Assembly: GCA_001414485.1 (NCBI GenBank)
Contig: LLEY01000059.1
Location: forward strand, 62,001 to 126,000
DNA length: 64,000 nt
Reading direction: 5' to 3'
Origin: Calycina herbarum
Taxonomy: Eukaryota; Ascomycota; Leotiomycetes; Helotiales; Pezizellaceae
This document shows, one piece after another, positions 48,070 through 60,709 of this stretch. The translations under genes were made by a program, and so were the position numbers. Each line of letters begins with the position of its first letter. The first letter of the stretch is position 1. Below the pieces are notes generated by a model. It had not been told where the DNA came from, made no database searches, and saw only the letters and a program-made list of their open reading frames with translations.

Positions 48070-49269
48070 ATGCATACTTATAGCACCCTTTTCCTTGCGG
48101 CCATCATTGCCATTGGTAGAGTTACTTCTCTAGAAATTCCAGCGAACGTCAAGTCATTCCGTGATGGTTTGAAAGCAGGAGAATGCAAGAAACCACTCGC
48201 AACGGGATTTTTCGCTCACGATGATGGACCAAGCAGTAATGATTCCCAGTTCCAATTTTCTTGTTCACACGCTTACACGATTTCAGCTTTCTCCTACTGC
48301 GGAGATCACCTCGAGGATTCCAAAATTGTCTACCTCCAAGGAGCTGGCGGAGCTTTGGCGGATATGGATATTGATTGTGATGGCACCCAGAAGGGGCCAG
48401 GTGATGACGGACGATGCGGTTCTTCAAGCGATACCCAATCTCAAACATCATTCATGGACACACTTCAAGGTTATGGTCAAGGAGTTAAGGACCTGAACGC
48501 ATTTGTACACCCATATGTTGTGTTTGGAAATGTTGGTTCCAAGGCTGGTTTCAAGAACTACGATCCCCGCAAGAACGATGTGAAGCCACTCAGTCTCATG
48601 GCTGTGGTTTGTGGAGATAAGATGGTATGATGAATTTGCACTTCCCAAGATCTGTCCAGAAGCTAACAAAATTCTTAGTTCTACGGTGTCTGGGGTGATG
48701 AGAATGGAGATGATGGACCAAAGGCCGTTATTGGTGAAGCTTCAATCTCCATGGCAACTCTCTGCTTTGGTAAAAGCGTGAACGGAAACGCTGGGCATGA
48801 CGCAACCGATATTCTTTACATTGCTTTCACTGGAGATGATGCTGTCCCTGGCGCAAAGGCAAAATGGAACGCCGCAAATGTTGATGAGTTTTCATCCAGC
48901 ATCAAGTCTCTTGGTGACACACTTGTTCAGAGAATTGGAGGCACTGGAGGAGCCGCTGCCGGAGCTGGAGCATCTATTCCATCTGCTACTACCATCAAGG
49001 GATCCAAGGCTTCTGATCCACCAACTACTTTGATCACTGCTAAATCATTGGCTCCAACTGCTACTGGTGAAGCTTCAGTCCCGGCTTCAGAGCCTACTTC
49101 AGAGCCCACTACTGGTACTTGCGAGTGGACTGGACATTGTGCTGGTAAGTTTCCAATGTTCTCTTTGAAGTTGAAGAATATTTGACTGATTATATTAGGT
49201 GCTGCTTGCAAAACAGAGAATGACTGTGACGGTGAACTCACTTGCTCGGCTGGTAAATGCAGTGCTTAA
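48070..49269 (+). CDS. Secreted endo-chitosanase, glycoside hydrolase family 75
   Basis: Three exons: 48,070-48,624, 48,679-49,144 and 49,199-49,269. Together they encode 363 residues; both introns are 54 nt. A signal peptide covers residues 1-20. The GH75 domain spans about 25-285 with the family blocks ADMDIDCDG, GRCGSSSDTQSQT, HPYVVFGN, LSLMAVVCGDKMFYGVWGD and GEASISMA. Asp-192 (in WGDENGD) and Glu-205 (in GEAS) lie 13 residues apart, as do the catalytic Asp/Glu pair reported for Fusarium chitosanase. A Ser/Thr/Ala/Pro linker follows, then a 31-residue tail with six cysteines (CEWTGHC...CSAGKC), probably a small substrate-binding or stability module. The enzyme cleaves chitosan outside the cell. 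The match is complete and the gene looks intact. Confidence 0.93.
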
Positions 49270-50121
49270 GATCTCGATTTACCGCTGGTATCCAAAAGCT
49301 CATAGAGAAACGGTCTAGAATTGTTCCGCATTGTTGCCTCTTAGAGCTCTCCTCTTCTGTATTACCACTGGCTGGAGGTTTGTTTTACTAGCACTGTTTA
49401 TCGTTGTATCAGGCCAATTTGTATCAATACCACATAGAACGGTCAATTGACCTGTCACCCCCGAGATATCAATCTAGATTAAATTATCGAATTGTTCACC
49501 GCCATACTGGTGTCTGATGAAGTTTCTTGGTGCCTTCTTTCCATAGGGACAATGCCAAACACCAAGAGGTAAGAAGGCGGTTCCTCATTCCCAGAGTAAC
49601 AAATAGCTATTGGCTACAGCTTTTATCTATGATATTTGACTCAGAAACCCCAGTTGTGTGAACACTACCTACTCATCCATCTTAAAGCAGCATAGCGCAT
49701 TGTAAGTAAGCCAACAAGTGCGGGGTAAGCTATGAAATATCGAGTAAGCTAACAAATGTCGAGTAATCTATAAACTACCGAGTAAGCCAACCATGTTTAA
49801 GGTCCAAAAATTAGTTACGGGTAAGCTATCAATTACCGAGTAAGCGAGTAAAATATTAGGTGAGCTATCAAGTACTGAGTAAGCTACAAAATACCGAGTA
49901 AGCCAAGAATCAATTTTGGGGGCCAAAGATCGATTGCGAGTAAGCCACAAGTAAGTCTTGAGTAAGCCTTGAATAAGCCAAGCTCATTTTAGGGGCCAAA
50001 AAGATAGTTCCAAATCAATCACCGAGTTCTATCTTCAAGCTAGTTATTATCTCAAGTTATGATACGATAAATTGCTAGTAAAACCCATATACAAACTCGC
50101 CATCATTACTCATACAAAATT
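49270..50121. other. 3' region of the chitosanase and intergenic DNA
   Basis: 49,270-49,690 shows nothing definite. A degenerate tandem repeat fills about 49,702-49,985 (separate entry). Confidence 0.45.
49702..49985 (+). repeat. Degenerate minisatellite with GAGTAAGC units
   Basis: About fourteen imperfect units of roughly 11-40 bp, most 18-20 bp, each starting GTAAGC or a variant (GTAAGTC, GTGAGC, GTAATC) and typically followed by YAWCAA...TACCGA. Two longer units carry the insert GGGGCCAAA(A)GAT. The unit is purine/T-rich and not coding; the repeat array could regulate nothing or be a relic. Confidence 0.8.
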
Positions 50122-50379
50122 TCACAAACGCCTCCTCACATCCCTCAATGAAGAACCAGAACATTCATCATACACACCACTTCTCGCCTTCTCAACCACA
50201 TCGCCAGCACCCCTAAATCTAGCCCTCCACCCCTCAACCCAAAGCCACGCAATTTTAAAATCCTCATTTTCGCCCTTAAACACCACCCCTTCCTTCTTCA
50301 AAACAGCTGGCTTCTCAATAACAATATTGCGCACGATCAGGGTTGGGGCAATCAAAGGAGGTGGTAGAGGACCGGATGG
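50122..50379 (-). other. 85-codon open extension directly after the TAG stop of the giant gene
   Basis: After the TAG at 50,380-50,382 the same frame continues without a stop for 85 codons to 50,122, starting P-S-G-P-L-P-P-P-L-I-A and including V-V-F-K-G-E-N-E-D-F-K-I-A-W-L-W. It could be read by stop-codon readthrough, be the rest of a longer ancestral protein, or be open by chance. A 103-codon frame on the plus strand overlaps it, which weakens the case. Confidence 0.3.
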
Positions 50380-53300
50380 CTAGTATAAAAGTCCATCATC
50401 ATCATCGTCTTCTCTTCTTCTGTTCAACAACGGGGTGTTCTCTGTGCGTCGGGGGTTGTGAACACTGCTTTCTAGTCCCCTTGAAGGGCTTCCCCCATAA
50501 CCGGCTCCGTCGTATGGGTTGTTTGTTTCTGGGTTGTCGTAAAATTGATTCTTGGTGTCTTCGTTGCTATTTCTAGAACGGAGACTGTTGGGTCGCGAAC
50601 CATGTGTGAAAGTTGGGGAAGGAGGTTTGGGAATGGGATCTAATGATCGAGGAACTAGCATGCTGTCTTCTTCTTCATCATACTCTTCGTGCTTGAGGCG
50701 TGACGGTTGTGGTGAAATTGCGGGAGGGAGAGTGTCGTGATAAAGTGAACCAGGTCTATCACGATTTATTGCTGCTGGAGATGCCTGGGGCTTAGGAGAG
50801 GTTCCACCACGGAAGAGGCCAATGCTTGGAAGAAGTGGTGTACTGTTGGATGATTCAAAGAGAGAGCGAGTTTTCTGAAATATCGACATTGGCGAGGATG
50901 AAGAAGTCACTGTTGATCGTCGAGGAGATTTTGGTGGTGGAGTGAGCGCGGAGCCTTCGTTATTAAACGGAGCCTCTATCGACAGGCGAGAAATTGATCG
51001 AGGAGGTGGTGTTGGTGACGAAGTTCCTCTGTTGCGGGTTGGATCAATTGATAGACGGGAGACACTTCGCAAAGGTGGAGTTGCATCCATAGAGAGCCGA
51101 GAACTAGGACGCGCGTAAGGGTTATTGCTACTGAGTGGCGAGCTGTCGAATGGCGAGGAATCGGACGCATCTAAAGATTTTGGACGAAAGCTGGACATGT
51201 CATCCTCGAATTGTTGGACTTGAGAAGCGGAGAGAGACTGGGGACGACTGTGCATGGTTTCTGCTGAGGCAATTTTCTCGGAAATGCTGTCTGGGTTTTT
51301 TTGGGCCACCAAGTCTGTTCGACTTGCCTTGGGTGTAACATATGCTCCATATTGTGAAGGATTGAAAGGATCGAATTCAGCTTGCATAGGTGAGGCTTGA
51401 GGTTTTAGATCTTGCTCAGATTCTTGGGGGTCAACATTCGGTCGAACAGGCCAAGAAGAGGAGATGAGATGCTCGTTCAAAAGAGCTTCTTGAGCTACAT
51501 TCGCGATCTCGTCAATTGGAGTTCCAGGTGGCGAATCTTCTTCGTCTGAGTGAGCATATGTTTCGAAAGATGGGACTGTGTCTGCCGTATGACTTCTTGT
51601 GCGAAGGTAATTGTCTTCATGCTGGGCATAGTGGCCTTGGTCGAATTGGTCATGTTCATCATCATAGTGTTCGGCTATTTGGTCCTCGGAGGGTTGAAAT
51701 GAATTGCCAACGTAGTCGGAGTCATCGAGATGGTTTTCTGGACTTTCCGGGATATCACTCATTTGTCTGACGAGAGCGATTTCTGGTCGAATTGTGTTGA
51801 CCAAGTTTGCAAAAAGATTGGGGTTTGGTGCCGTGTGGGACTCGAACGGACCTTCATACTCATCAAATCCACGTGCTGATTCCGAATTGTATGCTCCAGA
51901 AAGAGGTTCTTGCCCATTGTGGACGAATCCTCGTTCATCTCGCATAGGAAATTCGTCTTCCGAATCGTCGTCATCAAAAAGATCGTCAACATCACCAACT
52001 GTGTGTGGCGACTCTAACTCGAAGTCTAACGCTCGCCCGATGTCTTCAGCAGGAGTAATTGGCCGTTCGAAAGAAGTTTCTCTTGTCGGTGTTGCTGTTT
52101 TTGAGTCAAACTCTTCACCATTCGACTCTTCGGGAGCAAGAAGGGACGAAGGGTCTGTTGCTACAGGCAATTGCGAGTCTTCTTTTGGCTCTTGGGGTGT
52201 CATTCCATGTAGGTCGGTTCCATTAGCGCCCAAGGGGAGTGGAACTGAAACTGTACTAGATTCAAGTTCGAAATCGTGAGTGTCGCTAGCCTCTGCTTTC
52301 TGAGACTCCTCGACGTCACTCTCCGATATATCCTTGTGTGGGACAGGCTCTTCCTCTCGATTTGCTGCAACCCACGATGCTGTATTATCGTGATAATCGC
52401 CCAATCTTTTACTGACAGTATCATCCTGAGCCGGTGTCTCAATTCCATCTTCAGAATCGCTTTCTGGTCCCTTCTGCTTTTCTTGTTCGTTTTCTAAATT
52501 TGAATCCTCGTGGCCTTCCAAGAGAGCATTGAAACGTTCCGTTTCTACACTTGGAGCTTCACTCCCTGACATACTCTCCTCGTCACTCTCGGAAACTGGC
52601 TCTGACTCGACGGGGATGGCAGCAGGAAGTGATGCTTCATCCAATTTTTCTGAAGTGGAACTATCTTTCTCCTGGGCTACCGCGAGGCTTTGAACAGCCT
52701 CTTCGAGGGGCGTGCTTGCAACTTTTTCTTCATCAACATCGCTTTCGTCAATGGGATTTCCGATTGTGGTGTTCTCGGTAGAGACATCTAATGCTTTCAA
52801 ATGGTCCTGTGCTGGAATATCATTTTGCTCTAGGAGTCCATCGTTTGCTTTGCTTTCACTCGCGTGATCCTCAAGTTCATCCTCTTTCAACAAAATATCG
52901 AGATTCTTTGCGACGATTTCTGGCGATTCTAGTGTACTTTCAGATTTGCCCTCCACTAATTTGTCACTTGGCAGAATCAAATCTTCTTCGGGGACTTTTG
53001 TTTCCTCAACAGGCTCATGAACATTATTTGGCTCCAGAATAACATCAATGTCCTTTGGAATTACCACTGCCGATGCGGTTTCGTCTGTGGCATTGCTTGG
53101 TAATGAGTGACTGCCCTCGATATCTTTTGAATCAAGAGCATTTTCCCCAACGTCTACTTTAACCGGGATTTCGTGGTCATTGAGCTCTTTCGAAGAATCA
53201 AGGTCCTTTGGAGCTACTTCTGCAGATGCGGTCTCATCGATAGCTTTGTTGTGTGCTGAATGATCTTCCTCGATGTCTTCCAAATCTAGTGCCTTTTCTT

Positions 53301-56300
53301 GAGAGTTTGTCTTTTCGACTAGATGTTCAGTTTCTTTTGGCTCTGTTGAAGCATCAAGATCTTTCGGAATGACCTCTGTAGGCACAATCTCGTCGGTTGA
53401 GTTGTCGGGTGCTGAGTGGTCGGCCTGGTTATCCTCCGAAGCTAGGGTCTGAGCATCTGTCTTTTCCACAAGTTTCTCGAGCTCATTTGGCTCAGTCAAA
53501 GTATCGATGTTCTTTACAGAAATGTCGGGGGATGCTGTTTCGTTATGAGATTCATCGTGGGCAGATGGCTCCTTGGCTGTCTCTTCCGAATCTACTACAA
53601 CGTCAAGCTCGCGTGGAATTGAAGTTGGCTCATCAACAATAGGTGAGATTTCGTCCTTGGCATCTGGCGAATCAGATAAATTCTCCTTCGAATCTGATGT
53701 CTCTAGCATATTGTCAATCTTGGGTTCAAGTTCAACGTGGTTTTCTGAAGTTGATTCTTCGACTTTGGGGTCGTCGTGGGACAGGTCGAGTTCCTTAGCT
53801 GCAGCTTGGTCGAGGTCTTTCGGTTCAAACACTGTATCAATATCCTTCGAAACCGGGTGCTCCGACTCAATATCATCGTGACCGGTGTTGTCTTGCTCAA
53901 TATTTGCCGCGAGTATGGTAGGGTTCGCAGATTCAATTGGTTTTGAGTGTTCGAATCCATGGTCCAACAATTTTCCCTCCGGAAGATCCAAATCCCTTGA
54001 AACTGGCTGCTCTTGCTTACTTCCGTGATCTGTAACGTCTTTCTCAACATGAGTCGATGGGAGACCAAGGCACTCAGATTCAGCTGGATTCAAGGATTTT
54101 GCCTCGTCATTCGACAAGCTAGTCTCTTCAGAATCTACTACATGTTGATCAAGATCATTTGGTTCGAATGAAAGATCCGATTCCTTAGCTGAAGTTGGTT
54201 CTTCCGCTTTCGTCTCATCGGGTGACATCTGATCTTCCTCAACATCTGTTAGAGAGGCACTATGGGAATGTACAGCCTCCGGTACAACACTAAGGTCTTT
54301 CACTGCCAGTTCAGCCCCATCGTCTGGCTCTCCTGGGGCAGTTGAAGCTGCATGAACCGGGGTATCAGAGCCTGAAAGGTCCAGGTTCTTTGGTTCTGGC
54401 ACATCATGGGAGCTTTTCACTTCGTGGTCGTGGGATTTTACTTCCTCTGATAACGTCTCTTGGTCCTTGGCGTGTTCCAAATCTGGTGACGCATCGGCAA
54501 GATGTTCTATTGACTTTGTGTGGTCCTCGAATTCGTTGACTTTGGCATCGGATGAATCTTCGATTTCGGCTTTATCCGAAAATGGATCATCTTGGGAGTT
54601 GTCGTTTTGAGCGTCTGCTGAAGCTAAAGAAATTCCAGCTGACATCTCAGATGTATCATGGTCCAATTCTTTGGGCTCATTTAAAGCATCGGAAGTTAAC
54701 CCGCCTGACGCGGTCTCGTCGCCTAACGAATGATTCTCTTTGAGCGTATCCGCACTTGGGATATCATCGTGAGTTATTGAAGCAATATTTTGGTCGAGGG
54801 CCTTTGGTTTTGTTGACTCATGATCTCTGAGGTCTTTTGTGACTTCCTCTACTGACGCGCTGACATCGTGACTTGTGGTGGCAAGGGTTCGGTCAAGGTC
54901 CTTTGGTTCAAACGAGTCGTCGTCTTCAATGCTATTTGAGTCTTCCTTTACCGAAGTGGTCTTATCGTGGATTTTGGCAGCAGGAGCTTGGTCCAGGTCC
55001 TTTGGTTCAAGCAAATCGTCGTGCTGGACGCCCTTTGAATCTTCCTTAACTGAGGTAGTATCATCCTCCGAGCCGTCATCTTTCTGGCTCTGTTCCAGTG
55101 GAAGCGAGCTACCATGAGCCGCCACACTTTCGTTTTCCTCGGCAGTGTCATCAATTTCCTTGGTGACCTGGTCAAGATCCTTTGGCTCGGGGACAGCTTC
55201 ATCATGATCTTGTTGGGAGACCTCTTCTGGCATCGCTGGCTGTTTATAAGAGCCCGACATCATTGCGAAGAGATCCTTTTCGGTTAAAGACCTGACACTA
55301 TCCATTGAATGTTTTCCTGTAGGGGAAGCAGCTCTGGAGTCTTCATCTTCTGGTAGATCTTGAGCGGTGCTCTCGTCTAGGGTCGGAGATGCGGTTTCAA
55401 TGGGCAATTCCTTTGCCGCAGAAGGCTCTGTATCTGAACCTTCGTCATAAGACGCATTGCCTTCTGTTGCAACATGGGAGTGGGCAGTCTCTTGTTCAGG
55501 TAAAGATTCATCGTGCTCGTTGTTTTCCCGATGTGTCTCTTCGTTGGCAATATCATCGTGTGGTTCAGATTTAACACTCTCATGATCATGATGATCCTCC
55601 AAAGACTCAATCGACTTATCCGTGTTGTTGGGCTCCAATTGCTCTTCTGACTTCTTCTCCAATGCTGGCGATTCATCGTCTTCATTGTCTTCGGTCTGTA
55701 CTTCCATGACGTTCACTGAAGGCTCGGATTGGATGTGATGATTTTGGGTTGAGACGATTCCTGGAGTATTGTCGATTTCGGCGTGAGAGTCCTCATAGTT
55801 TTCATGCTCGTCAGCAACCGACGCTTTTGCGATTTCTGGTTCATCCCTGAGAGGTGGTGTAATTGACTCTTTTGTCTCCTCAACCTCGTCATTCTTAGGA
55901 GAATCTATGGTTGTAGGCTCTATTTCGATTTCTCCTTTCACTGACTCATTATCACTTTCCTCCTCTGAAAAATAATAATGGTTCACTGACTCGTGCTTGT
56001 CCGTCGATTCTTCCATTAAATCGTGACCGTCAGAGGGATTTTCAACCGACCCATCATGCGTGATAGGTTCTTCGACTGCGGCCAATGGAAGGTCGGAAAT
56101 CATTTCGACATTTTTATTGTCTTGCGACTCCTCTCGGATGGATGCCAGCTCATCGAGATTTTCCGGCTGTATCCCTACTTTTGGTTCTGCATCATCAGAA
56201 TGATCCTTGTCAAGATGGTCGGTACTTTCAGCATGTTGATGGAGTTCATCGAGATTTCTGGGTTGTATTTCAACCTCTGGTTCATCGTGGTCAGATATAG

Positions 56301-59300
56301 ACCCAGACGTCACATCAAGGTTTTTGGGTTGCATTTCGGAACCCACTTCCTCATGCTCAGGTCCGGAAGCTACCTCGAGGCTGCTTGGCTGGGTTTCAGA
56401 ATCTGAACCTTCGTGCTCCAACTCCTGATTTTTTGTTGGCGCTGAAGTCTGAAGGAGTTTGGTTGCTGCATCCAGATTTCTAGGAGTCCTTTCGACTTCA
56501 TGGCCTTCATCCGCAGGAATTACTGCTCCTGAAAAGTAGTCTTCGCTCTGCGAAGAATCATCGCGAGGAATCATACTCGTTAGGGGTGTGAAGAAATCGG
56601 CTGGTGGTGACTCTGTAGTCTCCTTCTCCTTCCCTCTCTCTGAATCAAGACTCTTTGACTGAATTGCGTCTTCGGGGACAGAAGTATGTTCTTGGAGACT
56701 ATCCAGATCTTTTCGCTTTATGTCTACCTCATGCTCGTCGTTTTCGGAATGCAGTTGGGCCTCATCGAGATTTCTTGGCTGTAATTCGACCTCGTGCTGG
56801 GAAGGTTCGGCCTTTTCCAAATCAAGACTCTTTGGCTGGCTTTCAGCAATCGGGTCGTCGTGTTCAGAAGTCTGTGTTGGAAGGCTATCTAGATCTTTAG
56901 ATTGTACCTCAACATCCGGCTCATCGCTCTTGGAATGTAAAGAGAGTTCATCAAGATATTTCGGCCGTATCTCTACCTCGGAATCATCATGATGAGAAGG
57001 TTGAGCTTCTAAAGCAGGACTCTTTGGTGGGGTCTCAACCACGGGGCCTTCGTTCACAGAGGTATGCCCCAGGTGGCTGTCCAAATCCTTGGGCTGTATG
57101 TCCAGCTCGGGTTTGTCTTGATTTGCAACTTCGGAATGCAGGGCAAGCTCATCAAGATTTCTTGGTTGTATTTCTAACTCAGAATCCTCCGGATGGGAAG
57201 GATCAGTTTCCAAATCAAGACTCTTTGGCTGTATCTCAAGGACTGGCTCCTCGTTGGTAGAGCTCTCTTGTAACGAGTCATCCAAATCTTTGGGCTGTAT
57301 TTCTACTTCCGGCTCATCTTGATTCGCTATTTCAGAATGCGGGGTGGGTTCATCAAGATTGCGGGGTTGGATTTCCAAATCCTCATCCTCTGGTTCCTTT
57401 TCTTCAAAGTGCGGGAGAGTTTTGATATGTCCTGGTAGAGCGTCAAGACTTTTGGTCTGGATCTCGGGTTCTGAATCCTCCTTTGATTCTTGCTCATCAC
57501 CCTGAAGAGAGCTTTCCGGTAGCGCGTCACGACTCTTGACTTCAATGTCAGCTTCTGATTCCTCAGCCTGATGGGAACTTTCCGGTAGAGCATCATTTTT
57601 TATTTCAATGTCGGATTCTGGCTCTTTAGATTCCTCTTCATCGTAGTGAGAGGTAACAATGGGTTCAGGGAGAGCGTCAAGATCGCGTGGTTGGATATCC
57701 AACTCCGGATCTTCCTCTTTGGATTCCTTCTCTTCGACCTGGTGTGAGCTCTCAGAAGGTCCCGCCGAAGCATCAAGATTCTTGATTTCTATCTCAACTT
57801 CTGACTCGTCGTTCTTGGGTTCCTCCCCTTGGTGAGGGCTCTCGGTGGGTTCCGGTAGAACGTCGAGGTTCTTCATCTTGATATCGCCTTCAGACTCGTC
57901 GTTTTTGGGATCCTCCCCGTGTCCAGGTAAAGTGTCGTGATGTTTTATTTCAATCTCGGCCTCCGGCTCTTCGTTCTTAGAATCCCCCGCTTGCGCAGGC
58001 AGAGCATCAAGATTCTTGATTTCGATCGGGGCCTCTGACTCTTCATCCTTAGTTTCTGGATGATGAAGACTTTCTACGGGTACCGGTAGAATGTCAAGAT
58101 TCTTAACTTCAATCTCAGCTTCCGATTCTTCGCCTTTGGAGTCCCCTCCTTGTGTAGGAAGAGCGTCGAGATTCTTGATTTCGATATCAGCTTCTGGTCC
58201 CTCTTTCTCGGCTTCCCTGTCTTTGTCAGAATGAGAACTTTCGACTTGTTCAGGTACAACATGAAGATTTTTGACGGCGATCTCAGGTTCCTCATCTGCA
58301 TCCTTGGAGCCCTCCTTTTCGACCTCATGAGAACTCACGACAGGTCCAGAGACAGCATCAATATTCTCAACCTTAACCTCAGCCTCCGGTTCCTCATCCT
58401 TAGAAGTCATTTCCTCGTCATCCCCTTCTAAAACACCAATAGAAGCTTCAGCTACATGGATAGGGGATGTGGTTTCCTGAGGAGTGTTCACAACAACCTC
58501 TTTCTTGACAGGCACCTCATCTAGATTCCTCGGCATCCAATCCGCAGGGATTTCTTCATCGTCAAAGTCATCCAACTTGGTTGTGGTTGGTTCCTCTTCG
58601 ACGTCGAGAGATTTCGAAGTCACATGTTCATCTTCCTCAGTTGTGGAAGGGATAGATTCTTCGACATCTAGAGACTTAACGGTTATAGGTTGATCCTTTT
58701 GGGTTAAATGCTCGATCGAGGTCTCTGGGATGGCTAGTTCCTCGTGGTTTCCAGACTCTTGTGGTTCTTTCTCGTCAGTGGTGGTAGCGTCGCTGTGATC
58801 GGCATATGTGGATGGGGTCTTATCTTCCTCATCTAGACGAGAAGATTCTGGTACTGTCTCGGATTGTTTGGCTTCCATTTCCGAGGTGTGTTCTTTGGGA
58901 TCTTCATCAGTAAGGTCAAGTGACTTTGGAACAACCTCTGAAATCTCATTGGCTTCATCGCCGGCAAGAGAGCGCTCTTGGGTATCTGCCTGCTTCAAGG
59001 ACTCGTGGTCGGTAGGTTTGGTTTCAGTGGCAGCCTCAGTGTCAAATTGCTGGTCACTTGTGATGGCTGCGTTCGAATGGACAATATCGTCTCCAGGTGT
59101 GGTATCCGAGGTGGTCTTTTCCAAATCATCGTGTAGGTCCTTCTCGTCCAGTTCTTTGGAGGACAGGCTGTCAACACCAGCTTCCTCTTGCTTGTCCTCA
59201 TCCTGGCCTGAAAGTTCCTTGGTTGCTACATCCTTAATCGAATGTTCGCTTTGGTCTTCACTCTCCCCCTTTTCCAAAGACTTTCCGAGGATTTCAGATT

Positions 59301-60709
59301 CTCCGTCGTAATGTGGCAATACTTCAATAATCAGTTCCGTGGTATCGTTTGCGTTTGAGGATGGCGGATTTACTTCAACAGGCTCCTCCTTCTCGACTTC
59401 TCCAACAGGGTGTGTTTCCGACTGAGATATTGTGGAATCATGCTCGTCCAACTTGTCTTCCGCAACCACGTCTTCCTCGCCTGCTGGGGAACCCAATCCC
59501 TTTGCCTTCATATTTATTTCAGGTTCTTCATCTTGATGAATGGCTTTCTCTGCGCCAACTGAATCTTCAATCACATTCTCCTTTTCAACAGATGGCGAGG
59601 TAATTTCCTTTGCTTCAAAGTCTTTCTCCAAACCAACATGCGCTTCCTCCTCTGACTTCTCAACTGGTGAAGACAAAGACTTTGAGAGCACTGAATGTGC
59701 TTTCTCGAGTCCCACCTTTTCCAAATAAAGCTGTGTCCCTTCCTTGTCATCGCCAACATCCAACCCCTTCTCCATCGACCCCTCACTTTCCTTCGGCGCA
59801 CTTTCAACCTCGGGCTTCGCAGTAGAGGAAATCTCATCCTCCTTTACAGATCGAGCTGCTGGAACAGTTTCAGCATCATCTTGCACCTTGGGTGCAGCCG
59901 CACTCACTTCTGGGCTATCCAGTTTTGTCCCATTAACACCATTCGTACTAGTTCCATTTGTATCAATTCCATTCATTGCCCTCGGAATGTTTCCATCTCC
60001 GTTGGAACTTGAATTCGCGCCTTTTGTTGGCATGCTCGGACGATGTGCAAAGTTCGGGGTAATGGGAGAAGCTCTCGCAGACCCACGCGTCTTTGCCCGA
60101 CTTCGATATTGGATAACGGGGAGGACAGTAGGTTTATTAAGCGCCAATTCGATTTGCGCGTTGATGGCCTTGTAATTTGATTAGCATTATCCCAAGGGGA
60201 AAATGTAGCAAGATACGAACCCTTCTCTTCTCATCCAAATCCGTGAGTTTCTTCTTGCCCTCCTCAACTCGTCTTTCCATCTCATCCTCCATCTGCTCCA
60301 TCTGTTCTTCGACTTCTTGATGCAATTTCTGCTGATTCTCTGCCAATTCATTCTTCATTAAATCATCAACATCTTTCTTGAGCCGTGTTCGTTTCTCCTC
60401 CTCAGCTTGTATCCTCAACCTACGTTCCTCGTCTTCCTTCCTCCGTCTCTCCATTAACTCCTCCTCTTCCTTTCTGATTCTCTCCTCCACCTCGACGCGT
60501 TCCTTCTCTCGTTGTGCCGCCAGTTCCTTTGTATTATTCTCGTGATTCGTCTTCATCTCTTCAATCTTCGCCTCCCTCTCCATCTCCAATCGTTCCATTT
60601 CCGCATCGTGTGCTGAGGTGTCGGAAAGTGATTGTACGCATTTATGGATCGAATCCATATTGTCATGCATCTGAACCACCAGGTCCGCGACGGAAGTTTG
60701 TCCCGCCAT
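50380..60709 (-). CDS. Giant acidic repeat protein with N-terminal coiled coil and about fifty K/R-x-L-D motifs, function unknown
   Basis: Two exons: 60,221-60,709 (163 codons) and 50,380-60,168 (9.8 kb). They are joined by a 52-nt intron (GTTCGT...CAAG, branch GCTAAT) in phase 0; the product is 3,425 residues. The start MAGQTSVADLVVQMHDNMDS begins a long Glu/Lys/Arg coiled coil (about 35-165), followed by a basic Arg-rich segment (QYRSRAKTRGSARAS). The rest is disordered, Glu/Asp/Ser/Pro-rich, and repeats a short motif (IKNLDALP, PKDLDQ, PRNLDE, PKSLDL) at roughly 20-40-residue spacing, densest at 56.1-58.7 and 52.7-55.2 kb. The end is Ser/Pro/Arg-rich (PPPRSISRLSIE) and finishes REDDDDDGLLY. 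Similar N-termini occur in fungal proteins loosely labelled myosin-like; no motor domain is present. A scaffold or tether, such as the Woronin-body tether leashin, is conceivable but unproven. Confidence 0.85.
60169..60220 (-). other. Intron of the giant repeat-protein gene
   Basis: 52 nt. The donor GTTCGT is unusual for this genome, where GTATGT/GTAAGT/GTGAGT dominate. A GCTAAT branch site and CAAG acceptor are present. It is the only split found that keeps the coiled-coil frame in phase with the 9.8-kb exon. Confidence 0.75.

Noticed and set aside
48797..49241. Open frames overlapping the chitosanase exon 2 on both strands
   Set aside because: Shadows of the GH75 coding frame.
58808..59311. 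167-codon plus-strand Ser-rich frame inside the giant gene
   Set aside because: Mirror of the Glu/Asp/Ser-rich coding strand; the composition is an antisense artefact.
50380..60709. Myosin or motor-protein identity for the giant protein
   Set aside because: Only the coiled coil suggests it; there is no P-loop, switch motif or motor domain anywhere in the 3,425 residues.
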